Assembly: GCA_933822405.4 (NCBI GenBank)
Contig: CAKOGP040000557.1
Coordinates: forward strand, 62,955 to 126,954
Reading direction: 5' to 3'
Source of the DNA: Cylindrotheca closterium
Taxonomy: Eukaryota; Bacillariophyta; Bacillariophyceae; Bacillariales; Bacillariaceae
DNA length: 64,000 nucleotides
Below are positions 22,115 to 31,083 of the stretch, piece after piece. Under the pieces are notes generated by a model, which did not search any database, had not been told where the DNA came from, and saw only the letters and a list, made by a program, of their open reading frames with translations. Both the position numbers and the translations under genes were made by a program. Every line of letters begins with the position of its first letter. The stretch's first letter is position 1.

Positions 22115-23081
22115 TTATAGCTCAAGAACAACATCAGGTTCGGCCTCCTTCAGCTTTTTCAAGATCTTTTGCTTTTGCTCATCCTTCACTGCTTTACTAG
22201 CGATGAATTGCTGGAATCCAGATACCCGGCGCATTCCGTTGCGTCCATCGCTATATCTGTAAGATGATTCGTAAACACTCAAACCATCTGTGTACAGACC
22301 AGGGCGCAGTCGACGCTCACGCCAGTACATTCCAGAGGGATCCGTAAAGACATGTTTCGGTGAGAAGTTCCATAGATTTCTGAACGCGCAAAAAACGACG
22401 TGAGTGGATTGCTTCCATAAGCATTTCTATAGAAACCCAACCAACTTACCTCCAAGATCGCTCCTTGACGTCGTAGGTGCTAGTAACGATTGGTGCTTTG
22501 GTTTCCTCATCAATTTTGCCGGTATTTTTGTATTTGGCGAAGATGTCAACCTTTCCGCGGTTGTAAAGATCCTTGATGACAGCATCTCTGTTGACATGAA
22601 CCAGACGAACTGACCATTTCGAATCCTCTGGCTTTGGTCTGGCGAACCAGGTAATTGGCTTATCTCCTTTCCGGTTCACTACCCCAACGAACTGGTATTT
22701 GTTTGATGATCTTCCCGCTGGTTTTAGACCCTTAACTTGTGCAACGGCTTTGTCATGTGCTTCGTCTACTAGCTTCTCTTCGAGTGCTCTTCTGCTTAGT
22801 TGCCGCGATTTGATGTTTTCTGCCCAGTTGTCGCCAGAAGTGGCTGCATCCTGAAGATCCTTAGTTCTTTTTGCAGCCAACTCTCTACGCTTATCCGCCT
22901 CAGCCTGTAGCCCAGCCCTGTACTTGGAGAGAAACCCCTGTCGTTTCGTTTGAAGCGTTTCCTTCACTTCGGCATCAGGGAGCGTCAGACTTTGCAACGG
23001 TGATGCAAAGTGCAAAAACCGCGCAGCAAAAGCGGATTGAAATAGTGCTACAATCGCGATCAAAGATATCAATCGACTCAT
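22115..23081 (-). CDS. Plastid-targeted hypothetical protein
   Basis: Exons 23081-22450 and 22379-22115 join in phase 2 to 298 residues. The N-terminus is a signal peptide (LISLIAIVALFQSAFAA) followed by Phe in an SAFAA context, which fits the ASAFAP-like motif that directs proteins through the four plastid membranes of diatoms. The mature part starts with a helical, Arg/Lys/Glu-rich segment (about 45-120) and a globular part with WSVRLVHVNRDAVIKDLY. The second exon has a WRERRLRPGLYTDG block. I do not recognise the family. Plastid location is inferred from the leader only. Confidence 0.72.
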
Positions 23082-23291
23082 GGTGAAAACTCGACAATGC
23101 TCTCTTATATTACTGTAGTTTCGGCAAAGATGTTGATGTCTCTGTCATCATATTGGCTTCCAGATGGAAGAATGTTTTCGTTTTGTTTCGTACGCATGAC
23201 GGACTTTGAATACGATTGAGATGTGATGGAGACGAAAAAGGAAAATGGTAATCATCACAATGCATTTTGTTTATTTCATATCACTACTGTA

Positions 23292-24017
23292 TTAGAATTT
23301 AAGAAGAAGATCCTGCATCCGGACAACAGAGAAAGTTTCATCCTCGATCACAACTGCTCTGGTAGCGAAATCTCTGAACTTGACGAAGTCTCCTACCTCA
23401 ACTTCCATTTCCATGAGTTTACCATTTGTTGCTACACGTCCAGGTCCGACCTTTACAACTTCTCCTACAGAAGCTTTCTTTTCCGTCTTTGATGACCTGG
23501 CAATCAGAATACCTGTATCGGAAGATTCGTCCTGCTTCTTGATCTTGACAAGTACCCCATCTCTAAGTGTTTCCACTGAGTCCAAAGTAAGAGAATCTCC
23601 TTTGAACTTTATTGTGACATCATCGTCTTGAATAAGTGTGTGCTTAACACCGTCAATTGTCATATCTTCTCCATCAAATTCCCCAAAAAGGATGTTATCG
23701 CCAGCTTCCACAGGCATGTCAAAAACGGCTCCAGTTTCGTGGTGCGTCTTTCCTGGTCCTGTTGAAACAACCACTCCTTCTGTACTCTTTTCCTTCGCTT
23801 TTGCTGTAAGGAAGATACCTCCTTCCGTTTGATCTTGGCCCACGGCTTTTCTGACTAGGATGAAATTGTTTGTTGGGGTGACCTCATTTTCGACATCTCT
23901 TCCATCAACCTTGATGTTCAATTGTGTGGCCATAGAATGCCCTGGGGTAACAGGCACGAAGCCCAAAGTAACCTTGACGGCCAATAGGCAAAAAATTGTA
24001 AGCGCGAGGTTCATCAT
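23292..24017 (-). CDS. CPN20: Plastid co-chaperonin CPN20 (tandem Cpn10), copy A
   Basis: An intronless gene of 241 residues has two consecutive Cpn10 domains. The first runs from about 48 to 142 (NFILVRKA, GGIFL, STGPGK, GDNILF). The second runs from about 145 to 241 (DGVLVKIKK, TGILIA, GEVVKVGPG, GDFVKFRDF). The leader is a signal peptide cleaved before FVPV, a Phe at +1 as expected for diatom plastid import. The double-Cpn10 form is the plastid CPN20 that closes the Cpn60 folding chamber. It lies head to head with copy B, 235 bp apart, and the two share about half their residues by eye. Confidence 0.92.
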   Translation of the reverse strand: MMNLALTIFCLLAVKVTLGFVPVTPGHSMATQLNIKVDGRDVENEVTPTNNFILVRKAVGQDQTEGGIFLTAKAKEKSTEGVVVSTGPGKTHHETGAVFDMPVEAGDNILFGEFDGEDMTIDGVKHTLIQDDDVTIKFKGDSLTLDSVETLRDGVLVKIKKQDESSDTGILIARSSKTEKKASVGEVVKVGPGRVATNGKLMEMEVEVGDFVKFRDFATRAVVIEDETFSVVRMQDLLLKF

Positions 24018-24041
24018 TGGTGTTGATTCTAGGATACAGTA

Positions 24042-24054
24042 GGTACCTGGTACC
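24042..24054. repeat. GGTACCTGGTACC element
   Basis: This is an identical copy of the 13-mer at 4434-4446. Confidence 0.6.
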
Positions 24055-24175
24055 GTGTTTTCGGTTGGATGTTGGTTTGATTGATGATGTTACAGTACAG
24101 TTGATGGCTCTGTGACGCACAGACGCCTGACGTTTGTCGTTCGTCCCACCACCAAGATTTTCGATGGTTATGATA

Positions 24176-24191
24176 CCCGTACCGGTACGGG
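24176..24191. repeat. CCCGTACCGGTACGGG palindrome
   Basis: A perfect 16-bp palindrome lies about 60 bp upstream of the CPN20 copy B start codon. Confidence 0.7.
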
Positions 24192-24252
24192 ATGTGCACT
24201 ACATCTATCGAACTTTTGACACATATCCCTGACTCGCAATCTATATTATACA

Positions 24253-24960
24253 ATGAAGGTCCTCTTTGCAGCAGCCAGTCTATTGGCCCTTGATTCTGCC
24301 TATGGCTTCACTGGCTTCAATTCGCAATCACGCAAAACTGCTTTGAATATCATGGTGGAAGGACGTAATGTTGAAGGAGCAACTGAAGTCAAGGCAGCGG
24401 GCAATTTCCTTCTCGTGAAAGTAGCAAATGCCATTGAGGAGTCTCAGGGAGGTATACTTCTTGCCGGCAAATCAAAAATCCAAAAGACAGAGGGCACAGT
24501 GGTATCGGTTGGTCCAGGCAAGACGCACCCTGAAACAGGAGAGCCTTTCGAAATCCCAATCCAACTTGGTGAAGGCGTTGTATACGGCCGATACGATGGC
24601 ACTGAAATTGAGATCGAAGGAACCAAGCACTCGTTGATTCGGGATGACGATATTCTTGTAAAGTTCAGTGGGCCAGACCTGACTCTCGAGTCCTGTGATG
24701 TTATCAGAGATTCCGTTCTTGTTTATGTTGAACAAAAGGAGACAGAAACGGAGGGTGGTCTTCTGCTTACTAAATCTTCCAGCAGTGAGAGCAAACCATC
24801 GACGGGTAAAGTAGTGAAGGTTGGGCCTGGAGTCTTTGACAACATGGCAGTATCAGAAGGTGATTACATCAAGTTCAGAGATTTTATGGGTAATGAAGTG
24901 GAACTTGATGGTGAAGAGTATTCGGTGGTAAGGATGGCAGACATTCTTGCAAGGTTTTAA
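24253..24960 (+). CDS. CPN20: Plastid co-chaperonin CPN20 (tandem Cpn10), copy B
   Basis: An intronless gene of 235 residues with the same architecture as copy A: leader MKVLFAAASLLALDSAYG, then Phe (FTGF) as plastid cleavage context. The first Cpn10 domain spans about 45-140 (NFLLVKVA, GGILLAGK, VGPGKTHPETG). The second spans about 142-235 (DSVLVYVEQ, GGLLLTKS, GKVVKVGPG, GDYIKFRDF). Divergence from copy A is spread through both domains, so the duplication is old, or the copies have specialised in partnering different Cpn60 subunits. Confidence 0.92.
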   Translation: MKVLFAAASLLALDSAYGFTGFNSQSRKTALNIMVEGRNVEGATEVKAAGNFLLVKVANAIEESQGGILLAGKSKIQKTEGTVVSVGPGKTHPETGEPFEIPIQLGEGVVYGRYDGTEIEIEGTKHSLIRDDDILVKFSGPDLTLESCDVIRDSVLVYVEQKETETEGGLLLTKSSSSESKPSTGKVVKVGPGVFDNMAVSEGDYIKFRDFMGNEVELDGEEYSVVRMADILARF

Positions 24961-25003
24961 GATAGAAGAAAATGTGATTTTAACCCATCCACGTTTTTGG
25001 ACT

Positions 25004-25021
25004 CGGCCCTGATCAGGGCCG
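25004..25021. repeat. 18-bp palindrome, left copy
   Basis: CGGCCCTGATCAGGGCCG is its own reverse complement and lies 43 bp after the CPN20 copy B stop codon. It could also form a hairpin in the mRNA 3' end. Confidence 0.8.
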
Positions 25022-26768
25022 ACCTCATTTAAAGTTTTTTGCTTGAACGACAAATTTCCTACCGTGCGCGCGTAGAACCATAAAACTACAATCACTAAAA
25101 CTTAGCTCAAATGTAATACACACGTTTCCAGGAATTCATGAAGATATCAAAGGGTTAAGCTGAAAACTTAGAAATAGAGCAAATGAACCCTTCCAAATCT
25201 AATGGAAAAATCAGAATTAGTTTATCATCGTTTTTTGCCACCATTTTGTATGCCCAAGCCCAGACACGAGACTGTTGAATTACTGAATTGGTCTCTTTTT
25301 GCCTTGAGGAGGCCCTATTTTACCTAGCAATGATGCTTCACCCCTCTCATTTTGTTCAATAAGTAGTTCCGACAATATGACAGCATTTTGGTGGGAATCT
25401 TCAGAGCAATTCCTGTCTCCCATGGAAGCAGAATGCGTCCATGTCAAAGTGCACCTTGCAAAACAAGTGCAGTCATGGTGTAGATCTGCCTTTCTACTGA
25501 GCCAGCCATGCATATGTTGTGCCCATCACACCTTAAATAGTCTCTGGATAGTGTGTTGGCAGTATGCGGGTATGGTTGCAACTCTTATTGACGATTCACG
25601 GTTGATTGTCTGGACTTGAAAATACTGTGAAGTGGTCGATAATCTCGGCTTCAAATGGAGTCGCTTCGGCGACCTCTTTGGTGAAAAAGTTTCGCTAAGC
25701 CATGTAAAGTATCATCATTTTCAATTCCCAAGTCCAATTGGAACAAGAAGATCCTGTACGATACCATCGCCTCGTCCATGCAAACGTATTTCGCAACTGC
25801 GACGATTCGTACTGCAAAGGCAGCAATCTCCATAATATCAACATAGACTCTTGAAAACCTAGTAGCTTCCTTACCATATCAGATATCGGCATGGGAAGGG
25901 ATGTACGTCTGCTGGGAGGAAGGTTGGTTGTTGATGTTCCCGGTGTTGATGTGGTGAAGTTGGCGGCAAATTTTCCTTTGTGCAGTCGATTGGATGGAGC
26001 CTTTGGTGATCAACACTACCACACATCGAACACATCAGCGAATTCCATGTCCTAGACTTGATAATAGTCGCTGTAACTTTGGGGCTTCCGGGGGTAGAGC
26101 CATTGGGTTGATATTCTCCAAGATGTCGGAGGTGGCTCCAAGATGACGAAATCTCAAACTTCCTCCAATACGCAAAAATGCTCGTAAATTGCGTATTGCT
26201 TTGACTAGGGACTGAAGTCAAGCAGTCCCATCAGCTTCATCTGTGACAATATACCTTGTGTCAAGGCACACAGTTCAATAATACCATCATTCTGTTTTCA
26301 CAAGTCGATAGTAACAATATGACAGAGGGTGTAGATGGGTGCAGATTGCTTCAATAGTGGAGTGTAAGGTATTTGGAATTCGATTTGGTCTGGATGACAA
26401 GTTGGTGTCAATTTTTTGGTTTGAAATGGGAAAATGAGCGATCTGGGGGCGTAACCAACCCTTTCAAATACTCTACATGTTGTAGAATGCATTGCCTTGC
26501 TAATGGAAGTAATTTCTGCAACTTTGGGACATCAAGAAATGATCTATGGGGTGGGAGTGGGGTCAATCCGATGAATACGGAAATTTCGTCGAAACACGAT
26601 TCGGTCAAAAAAGAAAATTAAATCTCGTGGCTCGAGAACATCACCTGAGAACCCAAATTTTTGAACCAAGCTTCCACTATATTAAGGTAATAGGTGTGTA
26701 AAATTGTACTGTCTAATTCCATCATTAAGCTATTCAACGGATGTGATTTGTGTTCAATTTTGGGGACT

Positions 26769-26786
26769 CGGCCCTGATCAGGGCCG
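26769..26786. repeat. 18-bp palindrome, right copy
   Basis: This is an identical second copy of the palindrome at 25004-25021, again preceded by GGACT, located 149 bp beyond the mS29 stop codon. Confidence 0.8.
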
Positions 26787-26934
26787 TCTGACCCCCGATG
26801 GGTTAAATTGTCTTGGCAACGTGCCGAACGAGTTTGTCGAGTGGGTGTCTCGTGGAATTTGTGGGATTTGAACGCGGAAACATTGTACATTAGTTTAGCC
26901 TGTTCAGTCGATACTGGACGTGTGCCCAGCCAAC

Positions 26935-29094
26935 TCACAGGAAGGAAGCATCGAGTAGCTTTTGCCCAACGCGTCCAGAAACCATCTTCAGATATTCAAC
27001 TTCTTGCTCGTCCATGACAGTGTCTCCTCGATCCAGTCGAAGTTTTCCAATACCTGTGGCTTCAAAATTTGCAAGAATATGTTCCACCTCAATCTCTGAG
27101 AATCTTGGAACTTCGACCACTTGAATTGAGCCACTTCGGCTTTGTGCAGAATCCACCAGAGCACTTGTCACCTTTCGTCGGACTGCATGTGACTCGGTGG
27201 TGCCAACAATGATACCACCACGCCTTATTTGCATCGGCTCCTTTGGTTCGATTTCATCCTCATCTGCAGACAAGGACATTGCTGACATTGCATGTTCAAA
27301 GAGGTTGATTTTATCGTAGGGGATCGCTTCTCGGACGTCTTCGTCGTATGCCATATGGAAGTAGTGGCCGCGATCATAGAAGCAGTTGAATTCATCCATA
27401 ACCATCAAGAAAGGTTTTTCGTCCTGGCTCATGAGTCGGTCAACAACCACGGAATAGCACATTGGGGCATGATTCTTTTTCTCCTCGGCATAGTTGAGGA
27501 GGTCAACTAATGCTATACTTTCTCCATTGTAGTCTGTGACTTTTGACAGTTGAGATTCCTCAAAGTACTTCGTCATGGATTCATTGTCTGCTTCCAAGCC
27601 TTGGAGATCTTCTCCATGATTCTCTAGCAACTGCGCGCATGCTTCTTGTGACAAGTTTTGCAAATCAAACATGCCCTTTCGAAGAACATTTGGTGTCACA
27701 AAGTAACCGTTCTTTCGGAGCCGATCTCCATCTGGTAAGTACATGACGATGTATCCAGATTTACGTGCCGATGCAACAACGGAAGCAAGGACAGCAGTCT
27801 TTGGAGGTGGAATCAAGACATATTAGAAACGGCAGAACACTCTTGCCAATTCACAAATCCAACAGCTGCGTACCTTGCCAACCCCTTTTCTTCCGTGGAC
27901 AAATATCTTAGACGATTCGTTGTTTTCCAAAGCCTGAGCAATGACGCTGCTACTCTCTCGGATGAGAATTCGTTTCGTCTTCTTGTGAGCTGAAAGCTCC
28001 CAGTCTTCGACCATTCTGCCAGTACCGTCTTGTGGATGTGGTTTAAGGGGGCTCAGTATGGATGGAACCATAGCATCCGCGTCATTATCATCGAAGCAGT
28101 CCATGAACACCGGTTGGGGATCCGCCGCACCATGCCCACTGATCTGTGCCGTTCCTGTCTTCTTTGCATTTTGAAGGTACGTTTCAAGCGCTCTCTCGAC
28201 CCACTTGCTGAAATGGGGGTGTTTGCCAAGGATTTCCTCCTTTTGTCGAAGTTCTTCTTCAACAGTCTCAAACAACACATCCACGGCATCTTGCTTGTCA
28301 TTCATATCTGTGAGCTTAAGAATGCCTTCCAACTTTGGTTCTGCTAGTTCCATCACCTTTGCCTCTATGTACTTGTAATGAAAATTCTTTCTGTATGTGG
28401 CATAGTCCTTGGTCTTGCCTTCTCCTGGGTTTGGTGAAGCAGGCTCGGGCAGACTCATAGATGCAAGGGTTGAAAGCGTTGGGATACCATCTGCAAACGA
28501 GAGATATTCAAACACAAAAAAAACGAAGTGATTGGAGAATAAAGCAGCGAAGAGTCCATTGTTAGAAACAGCAGGTTGTCAGAAAAGGTCTAAAGGGCCG
28601 ACCCATGACCTACCAGAATGGATTTGAACGCGCTCTTGACTGACGCGTGAGACAAATTCTGGAGTCCACTTGGGAAGATCGTCGAAAGTTGCTGTGCTCA
28701 TCCATCGCTCTTCGCTGATTTCCCATGGATCTTTCCACACTCGTCCAGTCCGAGAGTCTAATTCTTGTTGAATGGCTACTTGTTTACGTTTGTACTCCTC
28801 AGTCAACAAAGCGTTCTCGTCCTCCTCGTCGTCAGAGTCGTCATCAACTAATTGGCTGTAGAACTCCATATCAGTTGCCGAGATTTCCTTTGCTCGAATC
28901 TTCCCAGCCTCTACTTCTTGCATTTCCCGTAGCTCTTCATCGGGATCACCCAAATCACCCCCCACTTTCCGCGCAAAGGACCTGATGCCAAAGCAAGCAA
29001 AGGTTTGATCTACACCATTCCATTGCGCTGCCAATATATTTCCTGTTACTCGTCGTTGATGACTTCGAAGTAACAAACGTCCTGCTCTCCACAT
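26935..29094 (-). CDS. MRPS29: Mitochondrial ribosomal protein mS29 (DAP3 family)
   Basis: Three exons (29094-28614, 28490-27874, 27798-26935) join in phase to 653 residues. The N-terminus (MWRAGRLLLRSHQRR) is a typical Arg-rich mitochondrial leader. The P-loop GTPase/AAA-like core has Walker A GRKGVGKT, split by the second intron exactly after GVGK, then IVMYLPDGDRLRKNG, which matches the VLYIPD-type block of DAP3, and a Walker B-like FLMVMDEFNCFYD. DAP3/mS29 is a GTP-binding protein of the small mitoribosomal subunit. The protein is about 250 residues longer than the human one, owing to an acidic N-terminal region. A GTGAGT overlaps the stop, so a further 3' exon cannot be excluded. Confidence 0.8.
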
Positions 29095-29582
29095 ATTGAA
29101 GATCTATGAAGTTTGTGGTACAATACTGTTATTTGCGAGGGATGATGGGGAGCTGCGTCAACGCGAACGAGATTGAGATAAGATGGTCGATCATCGATCG
29201 TCCATCGTCCGTCCATCGTCTCCTCGCCAACCGGACTAAGACAGACTGTCTGATGAAGAACACTATTTTTTTCGAATCCTTTGCACAGCTCATTTTTTGC
29301 ACCGGCAGATTGCAACGAATGAGACAGGTGTCATGTTTTTGTTTCTTCGACAAAAATATAATACGTGCTAAATACCGTGTTTGCGTTTTTTAACAAAGTA
29401 AAATGAACTTTCTGACCCATCATTTTATCGATAATCCATCCGCTTATCGAATTGTGACACATTGATTTGAAGTCAAATCCACTTTGAACCGTTGTGCCAA
29501 TAAATAAGGTTGTTCCACGATACGCCGTAGGGACACGTGTAAACTCTACCAGCTGTCGCAGCGAACAGTCTCTTGGCGAGGA
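29095..29582. promoter_or_regulatory. Divergent intergenic region mS29 / Cys-cluster gene
   Basis: No gene was seen in these 488 bp. There is a short degenerate CATCGTCC repeat at about 29191-29220 (ATCGATCGTCCATCGTCCGTCCATCGTC). Confidence 0.4.
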
Positions 29583-30737
29583 ATGAATGAAGAGAATGAC
29601 TTTCCCATCCTCTGTGTCAATCGAGAACTCCAAACTCATTTCCGATCAGACCTCTCCATGATGAACCATCCTGCCTTCTCTATTGACCCTAGGTTAATGG
29701 CATCAGCCATTGTACAACAGCAACAACAGTCATTTCGTGCAGCTCAAGCTGCCAGAGCTGATGAGGCGCAAGAAGTTGCCAATTTCCTCCTCCAACTGAA
29801 ACATCGAAACGTGCAGCAGCAAGTACCAGGCCACCACACGCTGAGTCAACTGGAAGCAGCACGACTGCCATTACAGCACTCTCAAGCAGCACGAGCTGCT
29901 GCTCAATTGCACAAACTACCTCTTCCATATCCTTTGGGCTCTCTTTACGGCTACCCTACATCTCGACTAGAACAAGCTCTTCTGGAGCGATCAGCTGGTG
30001 CGAATCAAGCTGTGGCGCTTTTGGATCGTGAAAGAGCCTTATTGGCTGCAGAGCGCACTCCTGCTCTCCTCGAGGAGACTCCAGCCTTTGATCCTTCCTG
30101 GGAAAGGTTACTCGAAGGTAGTGACCTTGTGCTGATGAAAGATCGCGATCTGGTTCCAGACGCACTTTTTGTGGCCATGGCCCAAATGAAACCGTGCAAA
30201 CTTACACAAGCCGATCGCGTGGGTTGCTACAAGTCCCGCGAGCTTGGCTTTGTTGGAATGTGCTGTAAACACTGTGGAGGACAACCGGGCTTCGGAAGGT
30301 ATTACCCCAACTCTGTCCGATCCCTGGCGCAAACAACCACGAGTCAAACGATTCTAAAGCATATCGGAGGAAAGTGCAGGTTCTGTCCTCCACAAGTGCG
30401 CCAAGCAGTTCTAGAGCTGCAAAGGCACCAAGAAGTCAAAGAAGGCATGACCTCCGGCCGCCCTCGATATGGCTCTCGAAAAATCTTCTTTCAGCGTATG
30501 TGGGCCCGTCTTCATGGTGGGACAGTTGCTGAAGATGGAAGCGATTCCGACGATGGCAGTTTAATGGCTGAAAAGCCAGCTCACTCTTCTGCCGAAAATG
30601 ATTCAGATGCTGAAACTATTGAAAACAGAGACGATGAATCCAAGAGCACTTCCAACAAGAGAGCACTCGATCATGCTGCGGATGATGAGGCAAACGATGA
30701 GAGCAACAAGCGCGCTCGCGTACAAGCAGAACCATAG
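29583..30737 (+). CDS. Diatom-type Cys-cluster (putative zinc-binding) protein
   Basis: An intronless frame of 384 residues starts at the ATG at 29583; internal ATGs at codons 26-27 are also plausible. The N-terminal half is Gln/Ala/Leu-rich and helical. Residues about 215-290 hold a compact conserved-looking domain: VGCYKSRELGFVGMCCKHCG, GFGRYYPNSVRSLAQTTTSQ, ILKHIGGKCRFCP. Four or more Cys and one His (CC-x2-C ... H-x4-C-x2-C) suggest zinc binding. The same kind of domain is widespread in diatom proteins of unknown function. The C-terminus is acidic with a KRALDH/NKRAR basic patch that could be a nuclear signal. Confidence 0.68.
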   Translation: MNEENDFPILCVNRELQTHFRSDLSMMNHPAFSIDPRLMASAIVQQQQQSFRAAQAARADEAQEVANFLLQLKHRNVQQQVPGHHTLSQLEAARLPLQHSQAARAAAQLHKLPLPYPLGSLYGYPTSRLEQALLERSAGANQAVALLDRERALLAAERTPALLEETPAFDPSWERLLEGSDLVLMKDRDLVPDALFVAMAQMKPCKLTQADRVGCYKSRELGFVGMCCKHCGGQPGFGRYYPNSVRSLAQTTTSQTILKHIGGKCRFCPPQVRQAVLELQRHQEVKEGMTSGRPRYGSRKIFFQRMWARLHGGTVAEDGSDSDDGSLMAEKPAHSSAENDSDAETIENRDDESKSTSNKRALDHAADDEANDESNKRARVQAEP

Positions 30738-31083
30738 AAAACATATTTTCAATGGGGATTTTAGATTATAAAAATATAGAACTTCCTACTTATTCATTAT
30801 CTGTCTTCTTTGCTTTACAGCCACTGCAGTATTCATTCATGGAGCCTCATACCTTTACTGTACAGTACTGTAGGTTGGAAAGCAAGGCCCAAGCTTCTTG
30901 GCCAGGTGACTAAAACTGGTCATTTTTTGGGTCTCCAGTTCTTCATTTTTTCGGAGGAGTTTTTGGCCGCTGTTCTACGATATTTTTGCTAAAAGATCAA
31001 TATCCGACACAATATTATTAGACTTTGATCTAACATGTAACGATACCTGTATGCATCTCGTAGCACTACAGTATTTTATTCGT
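30738..31083. other. Convergent intergenic, nothing recognised
   Basis: This 3' region between two convergent genes carries CTGTACAGTACTGTAG near 30858-30873, a GTAC-type imperfect palindrome. Confidence 0.4.

Larger units (their letters stand above)
24018..24252. promoter_or_regulatory. Bidirectional promoter of the CPN20 pair
   Basis: These 235 bp separate the two start codons. They hold GGTACCTGGTACC at 24042-24054, TACAGTACAG near 24091 and the 16-bp palindrome at 24176-24191. A shared promoter would allow co-regulation of the two subunits; this is inferred from spacing. Confidence 0.5.
24980..26806. mobile_element. Candidate decayed piggyBac-type element
   Basis: A gene-free interval is bounded by TTAA-CCCATC at 24980-24989 and GATGGG-TTAA at 26797-26806. 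TTAA target sites with CCC...GGG ends are the hallmark of piggyBac transposons. Each end has an 18-bp palindrome CGGCCCTGATCAGGGCCG (25004-25021 and 26769-26786), 20 and 16 bp inside. On the minus strand the interior gives only short broken frames; one (25833-25651) contains CMDEAMVSYR, reminiscent of the first catalytic Asp block of piggyBac transposases, which usually reads IDE followed by a basic-aromatic segment. No intact transposase is present. An alternative reading is a pair of direct repeats, because GGACT precedes the palindrome on the plus strand in both copies. Confidence 0.42.
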
